DNA of 64,000 bases. It comes from Plantago elongata (lineage: Eukaryota > Streptophyta > Magnoliopsida > Lamiales > Plantaginaceae). Of the stretch, positions 38,958-50,204 are shown piece by piece; the stretch's first letter is position 1; each line of letters starts with the position of its first letter. The notes beneath the pieces were generated by a model that saw only the letters and a program-made list of their open reading frames with translations, ran no database searches and was not told where the DNA came from. A program made the position numbers and the translations under genes. The DNA lies in NCBI GenBank assembly GCA_036897095.1, contig JAYMSP010000233.1:1-64000 (forward strand), in the 5' to 3' direction.

Positions 38958-39003
38958 AAACCCTAGTGGTGGATATATGTGGATTTGATGGGGTAGTTGG
39001 GCT
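38958..39003 (-). promoter_or_regulatory. Telo-box and GCCCA motif upstream of RPS2
   Basis: AAACCCTAG (38958-38966) lies about 70 bases upstream of the RPS2 start codon. A GCCCAAC motif (minus strand, about 38997-39003) follows further out. This pairing is known from plant ribosomal-protein promoters and is shared with NOP56 in this window. Confidence 0.6.
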
Positions 39004-39185
39004 TTCGGGTCAGATATTCTGGTATTGGATCAGGCCGGGTTTGGGTTATACCCTTTTTTTCTTTCTTTTATTTGACCGGGTTTACAAATACGTATGTTGT
39101 GTGAGCGTGACATTTCACGACCACTCTCCTCATACCACGCCGTCCATAATGTCTCATATGTTGTTTAACGTAAGATTTTAATATA

Positions 39186-39356
39186 CAGTAAAAACTCTAT
39201 ACAGTTATATTGTTGAGTCCGGAAAAAATTATTACTATTGAGAGTTTATTTTTAAATAGAGGTTTTTTTAAAGTGTTTATACACAGGTTCGGACTATACA
39301 ATTTTATAATTATAAAGTTTATTCATTTATAAAGTATTCTTATAGAGAGTTTCTAC
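39186..39356. mobile_element. Small hAT-type MITE
   Basis: The left end cagtaaaaactctata and the right end tatagagagtttctac are imperfect inverted repeats around an AT-rich body of about 170 bases. This terminal pattern (AAACTCTnTATA) is widespread in dicot MITEs. I could not define a clear target-site duplication. Confidence 0.5.
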
Positions 39357-40155
39357 GATAGCTTTATTAAAATACTAACGGATGAATAGTGACTCGATTT
39401 GATATTTATGAAATATATATTTAAACTAAGATTTTAATTGTATGACAAATGTTAAATTGATAAATGTCTAGATTTAACAGAGCTTGTAGTTGTTTTTAAA
39501 CAATCCATTTTACATTAGGTGTATTAAAACATGGAAAGATTGAATATTCCATGCGATGAAAAGAGTTTCAGTTTCAATCGGCTACTTTTGAGTAGGTCGA
39601 TTTTTAGTAATTATCTATATTAAAATGAAAATTATAAATACTATGTAGAAAAATAAAATTTGTAAATGTGATACTACAATATTATGTGGGTAAATTTAAG
39701 TGTATCAAATGTTGTGTAGTGAAGATTTACATATATAGAGGGTTTGCTTGATGCTATGGTTGGTGTAATAAGCAACAAAATTACAATTCAAAATAATTTA
39801 TCTTTTAAACGTGTATAAAACAATTTATAAGGTGCATATTGCTGAATGAGTGGCAAATGTTTAGTATAATCCATATTGCCTTTTTTCATTATTTTTATAT
39901 GTTTGTGATATACAAATTTACCCATCATATTTCATGCATTAGGGATTGATTTCATCAAATTTACATTATTTGTGCACTATTTTATATTTTTATCGAGGTA
40001 GGCATGCATGGAGGAACAAGCTTAGTGTACATGTACTCTAGTTTATATTTGGCCTTGATGGAAAAAGAAAATGGATTACTTAACACTCAATTCGATAGAA
40101 TTGTTTGATCTTGAAGGAGATCTTTTATAATTTTCACTTGGGGGCGATTTCTCAT
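39357..40155. other. Intergenic, very AT-rich
   Basis: Nothing recognisable was found. The right end is presumably the 3' UTR of the minus-strand F-box gene. Confidence 0.5.
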
Positions 40156-41103
40156 CTAATAAACTTCCCCACATATATACTTCACTTCAAGATCAGCAAT
40201 ACATGCTTCACATGTGATACTATCTTCATACTCTTCGAGATCCCACTTCATTTTCTTCCTATGATTATCTTCCGCTACCGTACAACACACAGGCCGTCGT
40301 GTCCTTACAAGATTTCTCACCCAGATCATGCTCATGTGATCTTTCAACTTACGACGACAATCTCTTACTTTCTTCCTCCCATAACTCGATTGGATCATGC
40401 TCCCGAGTAGCTTGATTCCCTTTTCTTTCGATTCCTCGTCGCCCTTAAAGAGATATGTGATGCATGATAGGTACAAAGCTCCATGGTGCCCTGAATTAGC
40501 AGCTCTGTGCAAGCATTCAGATTGAAGTTCTCCTTTACCAAAGTAATCTATCTGAGATAACAATAAGTACATGATCAAAATTACTACTCCTATATCATTG
40601 TACGTAAGATCGTTGAAGAAAAATTGAAAGAACAGGGAATTTTTTTTACCACAGCTTGCCTATAGACAAGTTCCATATTTTCACATTGGAGACATTTGTC
40701 AAGAAATATTTGTTGAGTTTGGGGTTGAGGAGTCCAGGATACTATTGGGAATTTGTCCAAGGATACATGCTGATATATGTAGTCATCCTCTGCAACTTGT
40801 TTGAAAGTCTTACAGCTGCACATTAACACAAGAGAATTACTTCAAACAATCAAACAACTAGGCATACCCTTTTGTTTTGACAACGAATTGCAGTTGATCA
40901 GTTGGGTAACACGTTTACAAAAGAAAACTACCCTTTTGTTTTCCAAGTTCATATTCCAAATTCTTCTTTCCTTCTTCTTTTCTTTCTAATATTCGGACAA
41001 ATCATGACTATTACCTCAATTTGCAGCTGATGATATCCTTGCAAGAACGAGCTGCAACACGAACGAAGATTCCCATCTGTAATTCGGTGACAAGATTTTC
41101 CAT
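40156..41103 (-). CDS. F-box protein, At2g35280/At1g67623 type
   Basis: Three exons on the minus strand (41103-41015, 40815-40650, 40551-40156) join in frame to 216 residues. Exon 1 and the start of exon 2 form a degenerate F-box: MENLVTELQMGIFVRVAARS, then CKDIISCKL and CKTFKQVAEDDYIYQHVSLD. The middle has an SEL1-like block (ECLHRAANSGHHGALYLSCI). The C-terminus carries cysteines in CCTVAEDNHRKK and CEACIADLEVKYIC, as in this plant-specific group. Such proteins are presumed SCF ubiquitin-ligase adaptors; targets are unknown. The frame is intact. The start ATG is the first in the exon frame. Confidence 0.82.
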
Positions 41104-42219
41104 GGGTGACAAAGCATCGTTACGCCTGGTCTTTTTGGAACTTATTGGTGCGATATCGCTCGTCATTGATCTATCTCTCTTCATTGTTAATGATCAGGCA
41201 AATCAAATTGTAATCTTCAAAAACTTGCAATATATGAGAGCCGGAATACCATGCAGATTATTATCGAAACCTGTAGGGTATAATGCAAGTGCTTGTTATT
41301 ATTAGAAATATATTGAAGGTTCAAGTTTAATAGAAATCTTACTGGTGTTAAACTTCTTACATAATTATAAGTATGAGGTTTTGATTTGTGGATTTCCCAA
41401 TTGTAAAAGAAAACAACCAGCCCGTAGAGAAGCTTCACCGGGCTGTTTATTGGGCCTGTGCCCAACGGCCCAACCTAGATCTTACTCATTTATTATCCAC
41501 ATCACATAGAATTTTAGTTTAGTTTAATTGTGTTTTTTGGTTAAAACTCCACATAAAAATTCAAACCGGTAAAACTCCGACCAATTGAATTAGCTCAAAC
41601 TTAATTGTTGGTCCTCGAATTTGAAAATTAACTGACTAGCCGGATTAAGTTTAGACTAAATTATGATTCAATAAACTATAATTCGAGTTGAATTTGAGGA
41701 ATGCAATACTAGATGTTAGAACACATACAATCACTGAATTCCATGAATATTAGAATGAGATGTTCAATAATTTTGAAAGTTAGTCTCGCCCAATGTAAAC
41801 TATGGAAAATTAACCTGCGTGCCATCCACATCAAAATAAATAAAGTATTCCCGAAAAGCCTTTCAGTGAAGAAAGACTAGCTAAGACAATAGTGATCCTC
41901 GTTTAACAATATGAGGTGATAAGATCGAGTCTCTAACACAAATTTTTTATATAATAAAGTGTTATTTTATCCGACTTGAATTTTGTGTGAATTACAATAA
42001 TTCGTTAGTTGATTAATAAAATGGTTGAAAATAATTCAAGATGATGAAGCAAGGATTATCATATTCCATTCAAAAACTTTACTACAATACTACATAAACT
42101 GTACAATTACCATATACATTCAGCTAGGGACATAATTAATCGATTGGTATAAAATTAAAATTCGAATTGAGATAATTCAAATCCGTTCTATGCCAAACAA
42201 TCGGCAATTGATTAACTAA
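41104..42219. other. Intergenic
   Basis: The left part holds the F-box gene promoter; ORFs at 41021-41305 are shadows of its first exon. Otherwise AT-rich with no supported features. Confidence 0.5.
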
Positions 42220-42480
42220 TCAATTGGGTCCCCAACAGCTCAAATACATGACTTTCCTAAGAGATTCTTCAGATGGACTCATCTTCCTGTCCTCCCTCAT
42301 CTTGTCTGAAATAACATTAGACACTCTTCTGGTCTGAGTTGAGTATGATCTGAGATTGGCTTTGACATGTTGCTGCACAAGTCTGATTGGATAGTTCCAT
42401 CTGCAAATCCCTTGATCCTTTAGTGCTTCAACTGCTCCAATGCTTGCTGCCACCAACCATGCTTTGCTTGTTGAACTCAT
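42220..42480 (-). CDS. Wound-induced small protein (DUF3774 family)
   Basis: A single-exon gene for 86 residues of the wound-responsive family (At4g10265/At4g10270 type, Pfam DUF3774). It starts MSSTSKAWLVAASIGAVEAL, the family hallmark. The middle is KDQGICRWNYPIRLVQQHVK and the C-terminus ends RKVMYLSCWGPN, also diagnostic. The molecular role is unknown; members are strongly induced by wounding or hypoxia. A TATA box lies about 97 bases upstream of the ATG. The longer in-frame extension upstream is rejected because the family begins at MSS and the TATA box lies inside that extension. Confidence 0.93.
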   Translation of the reverse strand: MSSTSKAWLVAASIGAVEALKDQGICRWNYPIRLVQQHVKANLRSYSTQTRRVSNVISDKMREDRKMSPSEESLRKVMYLSCWGPN

Positions 42481-42574
42481 TTTCTTGCTCAAGTAGTGAG
42501 ATAATTGAGTGTTTTCTTGATATAAAATTGTGCTGTGTTTTGTTGATGAATGAGATTGAAGATATGGTTGGTTG

Positions 42575-42583
42575 TTTATATAG
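42575..42583 (-). promoter_or_regulatory. TATA box of the wound-induced gene
   Basis: The minus strand reads ctatataaac here, a strong TATA element at a spacing that leaves a leader of about 65 bases. Confidence 0.7.
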
Positions 42584-43239
42584 ATGGTGGAGTATTGGAC
42601 CATGGTTTTCCAATACAAAAGGCAAAGGCCCCTAGTTTTGTTTTGGTTTTAAAAACAGCTACTAGTAGCTAAATTTAGCTTTCCGCCAATAGTTTTGGAG
42701 TTTCGACAAATTGAAATACAGATAACGCCAGATATCACATTATACAGACAGTAGGAGTATCTAACTATCTATCATCATCTTGCCACGTATTGTCACTCTT
42801 GAATCAAGCTGATCCGGAGTAAATTGAACTATGAAGGAATTGAAAACATATGTACGTCGTGATTAGTCAGCTCAAAACATGTTATCAATTTTAAATATGA
42901 TTGATATTATACTAAACTGGAACAACATATATTAATGCTTCTTATAGTGTGCTTTTGATATCAAAGCTATAGACACACTTCAAACATGAGTTTTGAACTT
43001 TTTATCTCATACGATGTGGAACCGCTTTTATGTCATTATGTGTAACATTACTTGCTACTTTGATAGTATATCATATGAATTTTAAAGTTCAATCCTCCAT
43101 GGGTTTTTTTTTAAACGGTTAAAGAGTGACTCGAACCCAACTTACCAACTGAGCTGCGCTTCAGTGTCCAAGTTTGTAAGATGGAGTCTATTCATTAGAG
43201 CTGAGTTGGTAAAGATACCTCATGACCCCAGTTTGTTCT
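42584..43239. other. Intergenic with tRNA-like promoter boxes
   Basis: No gene. At 43128-43155 the minus strand carries AGCTCAGTTGGTAA (box A-like) shortly followed by GGGTTCGAGTC (box B-like). At 43199-43212 the plus strand carries AGCTGAGTTGGTAA. Together they form a 14-base inverted repeat with one mismatch and may be remains of tRNA-derived SINEs. Confidence 0.45.
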
Positions 43240-44892
43240 TCACATCATGTAGCTCAATGCAACTGTGTCTGTGATAACTCCACATAGCATTCCAATCCAC
43301 AGACCCTGTATTCATGAATATAACTAGTTATCAAACTGTACAGGGTTATTTTTTCTTTTCATATTCTTTCTTATTAACTTGCCTTCACTTGATAATTGAA
43401 TACATATCCAAGCACAAGTCCTACTGGTAATCCGATCAAATAGAAGCAAACGATGATGACAATCGCCACTGTCATTTGCAGACCTGCTCCTATTGTCGCA
43501 CCTTATGCAGAACTGTTCATCAGAGTTGGGAAACGAAAGAAAGCTACGTTAGGGGGAGTGAGGAACGCAAGGGAACCTGAGACAATCGGATAAATGATGT
43601 TGAGCAGGGTGGTGAACAAAAATAGAAGCGAAAGGTCTCAAACACTTTGCGCAACCAAATCATCATCACTGAACAAGTAACCAAGTTTGTTTCCAAAAAC
43701 TAAGCAAAGAATCCAACTGAATATCCCGATCAGCGCTGAAGTGGAGAGTAGGACGTTGATTGAGAATTTTACAGCTTTCGCGTCTCCGCTGCCAAGCTCA
43801 TTTGCCACCCGCACCCTGGTTGATCAAATCGCCAATCAAGAATACGACTATCATCCATGAACATGCATATGATATGGAGTATATATATGAAGTCATTAGA
43901 TAGTAGAGAACACTTGGAATAAAAAGTTAAAGGCATACACTGAGGCCCCAAAAAGTCCTAAGCATACCATGAACTCCCATCCACTGAGGTTTAGGCTGCA
44001 CAAAGTAAAGCATATAGACATATAGTTCACTGGCACAATCATCATCGTCTTCTTTGTTCAATACTTCAATTCAAGAAAAATATCTAGAAACGAACTCTTA
44101 CCAGACAGAGAACGCAGAAATGACAACCTCAGCATTTTTCAGATGCTTTGCTACTAAGACAAGAATAGCATAGTGCCACATCTCCAAGCTATGTACAACA
44201 CTACTTTGTTTAATATTGTTTACAAATATGATCAGTGAATGCTTCTATGATCTACGTGACCAAATGCGATCTTGATCTATTTCGACACATCAAAATATGA
44301 ATTTTATTTTTCACACAACAGTACTATCAAGTATCAACTATCAAGTCATATAATTTACCAGATCATAGCACCGGAGGCAATTGACAACTTAACAACCGGA
44401 AGAATATCCTCCACTGCTGCTGATGTGAATCCTTTCCATGAATCGGAACACCAACCACCAAGCACGTAACCAAGTTCTTCAACTACCAGCAGCCACGAAG
44501 ACGTGCTTAGAGCCATCATGGCTCCAGGTACCCCAAGATTCAAAACGCTGATAGCCAAGACAAGAGAACATGGATCCCGAATTGCATGGCAGAGAGCCAC
44601 GCAATGACCATGTTCTTCTGTTGCGCTTGCAAGTAAATTTTTATGGTTAAACTGAAGATGAGTGAGTACGAGAACGGGATAAACCACATTGCAATTTGGC
44701 CTGCGGATTGGGAGACAGTTTGATCCTCACCACGAAGCTGAAAGATTTGGGTTGCAAAGATGAAAAGAGGGAGGAAGATTGTCAAGGTTACAAGATCTAC
44801 TAGCCATGATCTTTGCAAGAAAATGCCCATCATATGGTACTGTCCTGCTCCAAACGCTTGTCCACAAAGAGTTTCGGTTGCACTTGACATTC
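43240..44892 (-). pseudogene. MATE/DTX efflux transporter pseudogene, 5'-truncated
   Basis: Exon remains of a multidrug-and-toxin-extrusion transporter of the plant DTX type lie on the minus strand. The first visible exon (44892-44359) begins at an acceptor (aaatag|G) with MSSATETLCGQAFGAGQYHM, a block that in intact genes follows a first exon of about 60 residues. That exon is not found upstream. Later blocks are MWHYAILVLVAKHLKNAEVV, WEFMVCLGLFGAS, VRVANELGSGDAKAVKFS, and GLWIGMLCGVITDTVALSYM at 43305-43240. The frame shifts near 44545, and a TGA replaces a codon in VAQSV*DLSLL near 43638. One junction (near 43500) no longer has a clean donor. The last intron (43382-43306) has a GC donor. 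Confidence 0.85.
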
Positions 44893-46378
44893 CTATTTGT
44901 TAAATCAAATGTTGGCTCTTCAAAATTCAAACTATATATGTTTGCAATCAATATCATCTACTTTGAATACAGCCTAAAAGCATAGTAAAAAGACTCAGTA
45001 CAGTACTTCAATTCATCAGCATGGACTGATCGAGTATGATATACTCCCTCAATCCCGGAATGAAACGTACAATATACTACTATAACTTACCAGAACTCCG
45101 TTGACGAAGCTGATAACTCTATATATATATATATAGAGTTAGTTGAAAACTCTTTGAGGTAGTTCATGGATGAGCGACAAGTGTTTGTCCGGATTCATTT
45201 AAACTTGGGCTTGAACTCATAGCCCATAGTAGACTTGGGCCCAATTAAGTAGATGGATTTGGATTGTAGTCTAAAGTTTAGAGCCCGAATATTGAAGTAT
45301 CAGAGGGTCGACCTTTTAATTTTGGTGGAATCGGACTCATTTGAAATTCGGGGGCGGACCTCATTTGAAATTCGGAATAGAATATTAAATCTTAGAACAC
45401 ACTTAAGTCGTCTTAATCCGTCGATTTTTACGTCGGCTTATTTGTATAAATAGAAAAAAAAATAAAAATAAATAGATGCATATATAATGATGGCTGTCCA
45501 TTACAGCCCTACATTATTAATCTCAACATATTTTGGACTAGTGTGGTTAAAAGGGACAAATGGAAGTGGTAGTACAATTTTTTGCACAGTTATCATAACA
45601 ATTTGATTCTATAAAATCTACGCATTCGATTAAAACTGAATAAGTAACATTAATGAATAATCTCTAATATTTCAGAAAAATACATTAGTTTATTTATTTT
45701 ACATATCATATTTAAGCAAATCAAAGCTAATTCATTTCCTTAATATTTTTTTAAAATAGCAGCTAAATTATTAGCTATCACCTAAATTATCACCCATTAA
45801 CATCATCTTGCTAGTTTATTTTAATTGATCTTATGTTCAAAGTTTAATTTCTCATGGTCTCGAATAGATTTGAAAGAGAAAATTAAATTTAATAAGAGAA
45901 GAGTGATAAAGTAGAAAAAAAAAGAGTAATTAAATTACGAAGAAAATTAAATAAAATAGTAGATATTATATGAAAAGTAAGAGATATATTTTTTTATTTA
46001 AAGTACAATTAAATGAATTTGAAACAGAATAAAATGAAATAGTATAATGAATTTGGGACGGATGGAGTTTGTGACGGATGGAGTATTCGCCCAAGCTTAG
46101 AATCCCCACGTTGTTCCATCTCCGTCAACTCCCTGAAACTACCGGTGTCTGTCCAGACATAAACATTTACCAGGTAACTACTCATGACGGAATCTGCTAT
46201 TTTGTTAGCTCAAGCATCTTCTTGCTTTGCCACTCAATTTTGATCTGCCATTTTCAACAGCTTCATCAGTTTTTGTAAAGCTAAATGCATTTATGCCAGA
46301 TGTTTACTTAGATATTCTTCTTTTTTGTAATCTTTTTGGTTATTGCAGTTATCTGTATTGTATATAGTACTATCATTG
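44893..46378. other. Intergenic with TA repeat and MITE-like end
   Basis: A (TA)n tract lies at about 45120-45137. A fragment ctccctcaatccc near 45044 and a gggacggatggagt end near 46051-46064 resemble Stowaway termini. A probable NLR 5' UTR intron is 46174-46348 (cag|gtaact to tattgcag). Confidence 0.5.
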
Positions 46379-48925
46379 ATGGCATATGCTGCCCTGGTTT
46401 CACTTGGTCAAACACTAGAGCAGCAGATCTTGCTTTATGATGACTATCCTGTTCTTCTTCCCAAAGAAAAACTAGTCTTGCTTCAGACCAGAATTAGTAC
46501 CATTCTTGCATTTGTACAAGACTACTCAGACAAATTTGGGGAATTGATGGGCCGTCTGGAAGATCGAATTATCGATGCAGCGTTCAGAGTCGAAGATATT
46601 ATAGAATCCCATCTGTGTTATGTGCATCTTTCTGTACCTGGGGGGCTGCAAAAGTTGATGGAAGAAATTGACCTCATTCTGGAGGATGTGGTAAAGATCA
46701 AGAACAACTTCACTGCTGAGAATAATTTCAAAGTATCGAGTTGTTCTGATTCCGATCCTTCACCTTCATTATCATCGAGGCCTCTTCTTGGTGCCGAAAA
46801 CGCTATTGTTGGATTGAAAGATGACTTCAATAAAATCAAGGGTTTGCTCTACCAAGAAATATCTAAGCTCCAAGTCATCCCAATTGTTGGGATGGGAGGC
46901 ATGGGGAAAACTACTCTAGCTAGACGAGTTTACAAAGATTCAGTTACTGCTGAGTACTTTGACAGGTTGGCATGGGTAGTTGTGTCTCAAGAGTATGATA
47001 TCCGAACCATACTCCTGGGAGTTATACAGTCGATCTCTACTTTGACAGATGATCAGCTTAATACGAAGAGTGTTGAGCAGTTGGCTTTAATTGTCCACAA
47101 GGAACTTGTTGGGAGGAGATACCTCTTTGTGATTGACGATGTGTGGAGTACAAAAGCATGGGATGATTTGAAGAAGTTATTTCCAAATGATGACATTGGA
47201 AGTCGGATTTTGCTTACCACTAGGCAATCTGATGTTGCAGCTTATGTTTCATCTTCTTCTAACCAATTTCATGAAATGCCTTTCCTTGATGAAGATCAAA
47301 GTTGGACTCTACTCCAGCAAAGAGTGTTTGCAGACCAAAGTTGTCCTCCCTATCTGGAAGAGACTGGGAGGAGGATTGCAAGAACATGCCAGGGCCTTGC
47401 ACTGACGATTGTGGTTGTTGCAGGACTCCTCAAGGGAGACATGACAACAAACTATTGGGAGAATATATCAGAAAATATAAGTTCAAAGGAGCCTACAATT
47501 GCACAGAACTGCTCAAAGATTCTCTCTCTCAGTTATGATCACTTGCCTCTTCACCTGAAGCCTTGTTTTATTTACCTGGCAGCCTTCCCTGAGGATTGTG
47601 AGATAGATGCCCAGAGAATTGTGATGTTATGGGTAGCTGAGGGATTTCCAAAACCGAGTGGATCTAAGAGCTTGGAGGAGGTGGCAGAGGGATATTTGGA
47701 TGATCTTGTTAGAAGAAATCTTCTTCTTGTCGGCCGGAAGAGGTCCAACGGGAAAATAAGATATATCAGGATCCATGATCTGTGGAGGGATATTTGCACA
47801 ATGAAAGCTAAAGAGAAGAGATTTGTTTATCACGCTCAGTTTGCTAACATGACTGGTGAAGGTCGTCGACTCAGTATTTTTAATAAATACCTTAAGTTTG
47901 ACACTCCTAACCACAATCTAAATCCAGTCACTCGTTCGCTTCTGATCTTTTGTTCTGGTTATTCTCATTTAGATAGTTCCATTAATGGTCATAGGTTGCT
48001 TAGAATTTTGTATGCACCCATCGTAGTTTGCCATTTGTCCCCACGTGATATAATGGAGTTGGTCAATTTAAGGTACCTTGCTTTTACCTGTTCTACATGT
48101 AATCCTCTTTCTGGATCATTATACCGCCTTCAGAACCTTAAAACATTAATGATTCGGGTAATAGGACTTCCAGTAGCTATTGAGTTTTGGAAAGTGCCAC
48201 AATTAAGGCATCTGATGTTTTACGGGAGAGGCAGTTTGATACTTCCTTCTAATCCAGGCAGCATCGTGGAAACAGACTTGCAGACCCTTTCGCTGGTAGA
48301 GAATTTGGATTTGACTGATGAGGTCATTGAGATGATATTAAATGTAAGAAAACTGGGACTTCGATACTGTTATGGCCGGCCTGGGGAGCAGAATAGTTCT
48401 TATCTCAACAATCTTATTTATTTGCCTAGGCTAGAAATATTAAAAATCAAATTTTCTTCTGCGGATTTATTTGCATCGCCTTCCGAATCTGCCCATTTCG
48501 CTTTCCCAGGAACTCTCAAGAAGCTAACATTAGAAAGATGCCAGATTCCTTGGGAGGACATGTCCAAAATTGGTTCCTTGCCAAACCTTGAAGTACTTAA
48601 ATTGAAATGGTATGCCTGCAAGGGCCCAAGCTGGTATCCAGTTGAAGGAGAGTTCCTTCGACTCAAGTACTTGGAATATTGGGGCGAGGAATTACAACAT
48701 TGGGAAGCCGATAGTGTGCACTTCCCAAGCCTGGAAACGCTAGTTCTGCAGTCAACAGGTTGGTACTTAAAGAAGATCCCTCCTGGCATTGGAGATATAG
48801 GACCACTCCAACTGATTGAGTTACATAGGTGTGAGCAATCAATTGTGGCTTCAGCCAAAGGAATACAAGAAGAGCAGCGGGACATGGGCAATGATTCCCT
48901 TCAAGTTCTAGTCTTTTCCCAATAA
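46379..48925 (+). CDS. CC-NBS-LRR immune receptor, R1/late-blight-like
   Basis: A single-exon, 848-residue intracellular immune receptor. Residues 1-130 are a coiled-coil region beginning MAYAALVSLGQTLEQQILLY with the EDVID-like segment FRVEDIIESH. The NB-ARC domain runs about 140-480. It has P-loop GMGGMGKTT (about 170), kinase-2 YLFVIDDVW (about 247), RNBS-B GSRILLTTR (about 273), GLAL in place of GLPL (about 338), RNBS-D CFIYLAAFPED (about 394) and IHD in place of MHD (about 465). LRRs fill about 500-840, for example LRYLAFTCSTCNPLSGSLYR. All catalytic and ADP-binding motifs are present, so it could be functional. The recognised pathogen is unknown. The start is chosen at MAYAAL, the usual start of this group; 12 upstream codons are not homologous. 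A second copy survives as a fragment 0.9 kb downstream. Confidence 0.94.
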   Translation: MAYAALVSLGQTLEQQILLYDDYPVLLPKEKLVLLQTRISTILAFVQDYSDKFGELMGRLEDRIIDAAFRVEDIIESHLCYVHLSVPGGLQKLMEEIDLILEDVVKIKNNFTAENNFKVSSCSDSDPSPSLSSRPLLGAENAIVGLKDDFNKIKGLLYQEISKLQVIPIVGMGGMGKTTLARRVYKDSVTAEYFDRLAWVVVSQEYDIRTILLGVIQSISTLTDDQLNTKSVEQLALIVHKELVGRRYLFVIDDVWSTKAWDDLKKLFPNDDIGSRILLTTRQSDVAAYVSSSSNQFHEMPFLDEDQSWTLLQQRVFADQSCPPYLEETGRRIARTCQGLALTIVVVAGLLKGDMTTNYWENISENISSKEPTIAQNCSKILSLSYDHLPLHLKPCFIYLAAFPEDCEIDAQRIVMLWVAEGFPKPSGSKSLEEVAEGYLDDLVRRNLLLVGRKRSNGKIRYIRIHDLWRDICTMKAKEKRFVYHAQFANMTGEGRRLSIFNKYLKFDTPNHNLNPVTRSLLIFCSGYSHLDSSINGHRLLRILYAPIVVCHLSPRDIMELVNLRYLAFTCSTCNPLSGSLYRLQNLKTLMIRVIGLPVAIEFWKVPQLRHLMFYGRGSLILPSNPGSIVETDLQTLSLVENLDLTDEVIEMILNVRKLGLRYCYGRPGEQNSSYLNNLIYLPRLEILKIKFSSADLFASPSESAHFAFPGTLKKLTLERCQIPWEDMSKIGSLPNLEVLKLKWYACKGPSWYPVEGEFLRLKYLEYWGEELQHWEADSVHFPSLETLVLQSTGWYLKKIPPGIGDIGPLQLIELHRCEQSIVASAKGIQEEQRDMGNDSLQVLVFSQ

Positions 48926-49774
48926 TCACAGGTAAATTTGAAAATGCCTCTGCTGTATAGTCTTTATGGCGCATTGATATTACTATATTAGACCCGTTCT
49001 CTCAAAGTCCTTTTTTGTTGCCAATAACACCGGAAATTTCCTCAACTGGTCTAACTATAGGCTCTCTCGCATGCATTGGGTACCTTGGAACAGCACTGAG
49101 AACGTCAGATGATCCAATACACGATTACTAAGTTAAACAAGCTAGCTAGGAGTCTATGTATAGTGGAAGGAGAGACAGAGTAATGCTGTCCTACATAACT
49201 ACTTTCTTACTTCTATCCATATGAACAGGGTTTCCCTTGAGCATGCCACCAGGATCTGTTAAGATGACAGCAAGAGGTTAAGAAATGAATGGATGATCAA
49301 ATAAAGACTGCCTAAGGATGACTTTGTGATAGGAAAGGAACTGAACAAGATGCTTGCATAATTCCAAGTAACTTGGTCTCGGTGTGTATCTTTTTCATTG
49401 TAAATCAGTTAAGATTCATCAGTAATTCAGTATATATGCATGTGCACTCCTATTTCAGTGCTGACCTGAAAATAGATGTTAAATCAATTTCTACTCTTAT
49501 TACTTTTGTATGTGAATCCTGTGTGACTGCCTGATTATACTACTAATACTTATTAGTCTACTTTCCCGTGGATTATTCACGTTTATTTTTTATTGACCTG
49601 ATCGTTCTGGTTCGTATACTGCTGCTCCTATAAGCTCATCATCATACATGACCTCTTTCAGAAACTTTGGCTGGTTCGAGTGATGATTTCTGTCAAACAG
49701 CAGCACTCAACTAATTCAATATTCATTAAGCATGCGTCCACCAGCTGTAGCTTCAGTACAAAATACAAACTGAG
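48926..49774. other. NLR 3' flank
   Basis: Probably the NLR 3' UTR followed by spacer. No gene is seen. Confidence 0.45.
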
Positions 49775-50180
49775 CTATGCGATATGGGTAGTGATGTTCT
49801 CCAAGTTGGTGCAAGTTCTCCACGAACTAGGCTATCTGATGTCGCAGCTTATGTTGGATGCTCTTCTAACCCAGCTCTTATCATGAATTTTCTTGATGAA
49901 GATCATATCAGAGTTGGAATCTACTTGAGCAGCAAGTGTTTGCACAACAATCTTGTCCTCCAATCCGGACTACATTGGGAAGAAGATTGCAAGAACTTGT
50001 CAGGGACTTCCACAAACAATTGTGGCAGGTGCTGAACTTCTCAAGGGGAAAATGGGAAAAAACTATAGGGAGAGTATTTCGGAAAACATAAATTCAAAGG
50101 AGCCTACAATCGAAGAGAAGTGCTCGAAGATATTATCTCTCAGTTATGATTACTTACCTCCAATTGTGGAAGTTGGATTA
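49775..50180 (+). pseudogene. Fragment of a second CC-NBS-LRR gene
   Basis: Protein-level similarity to the intact NLR covers its segment from RNBS-B to just before RNBS-D. The matches are RLSDVAAYVGCSSNP and FLDEDH, then, after a frame change, GKKIARTCQGLPQTIVAGAE and SKILSLSYDYLPP. It lacks the P-loop, the coiled coil and the LRRs, and contains at least one frame shift near 49910-49950. It is a remnant of a tandem duplicate, diverged well beyond recent copying. Confidence 0.85.
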
Positions 50181-50204
50181 CTAATAGAATTCAACCTTTA
50201 TTGA

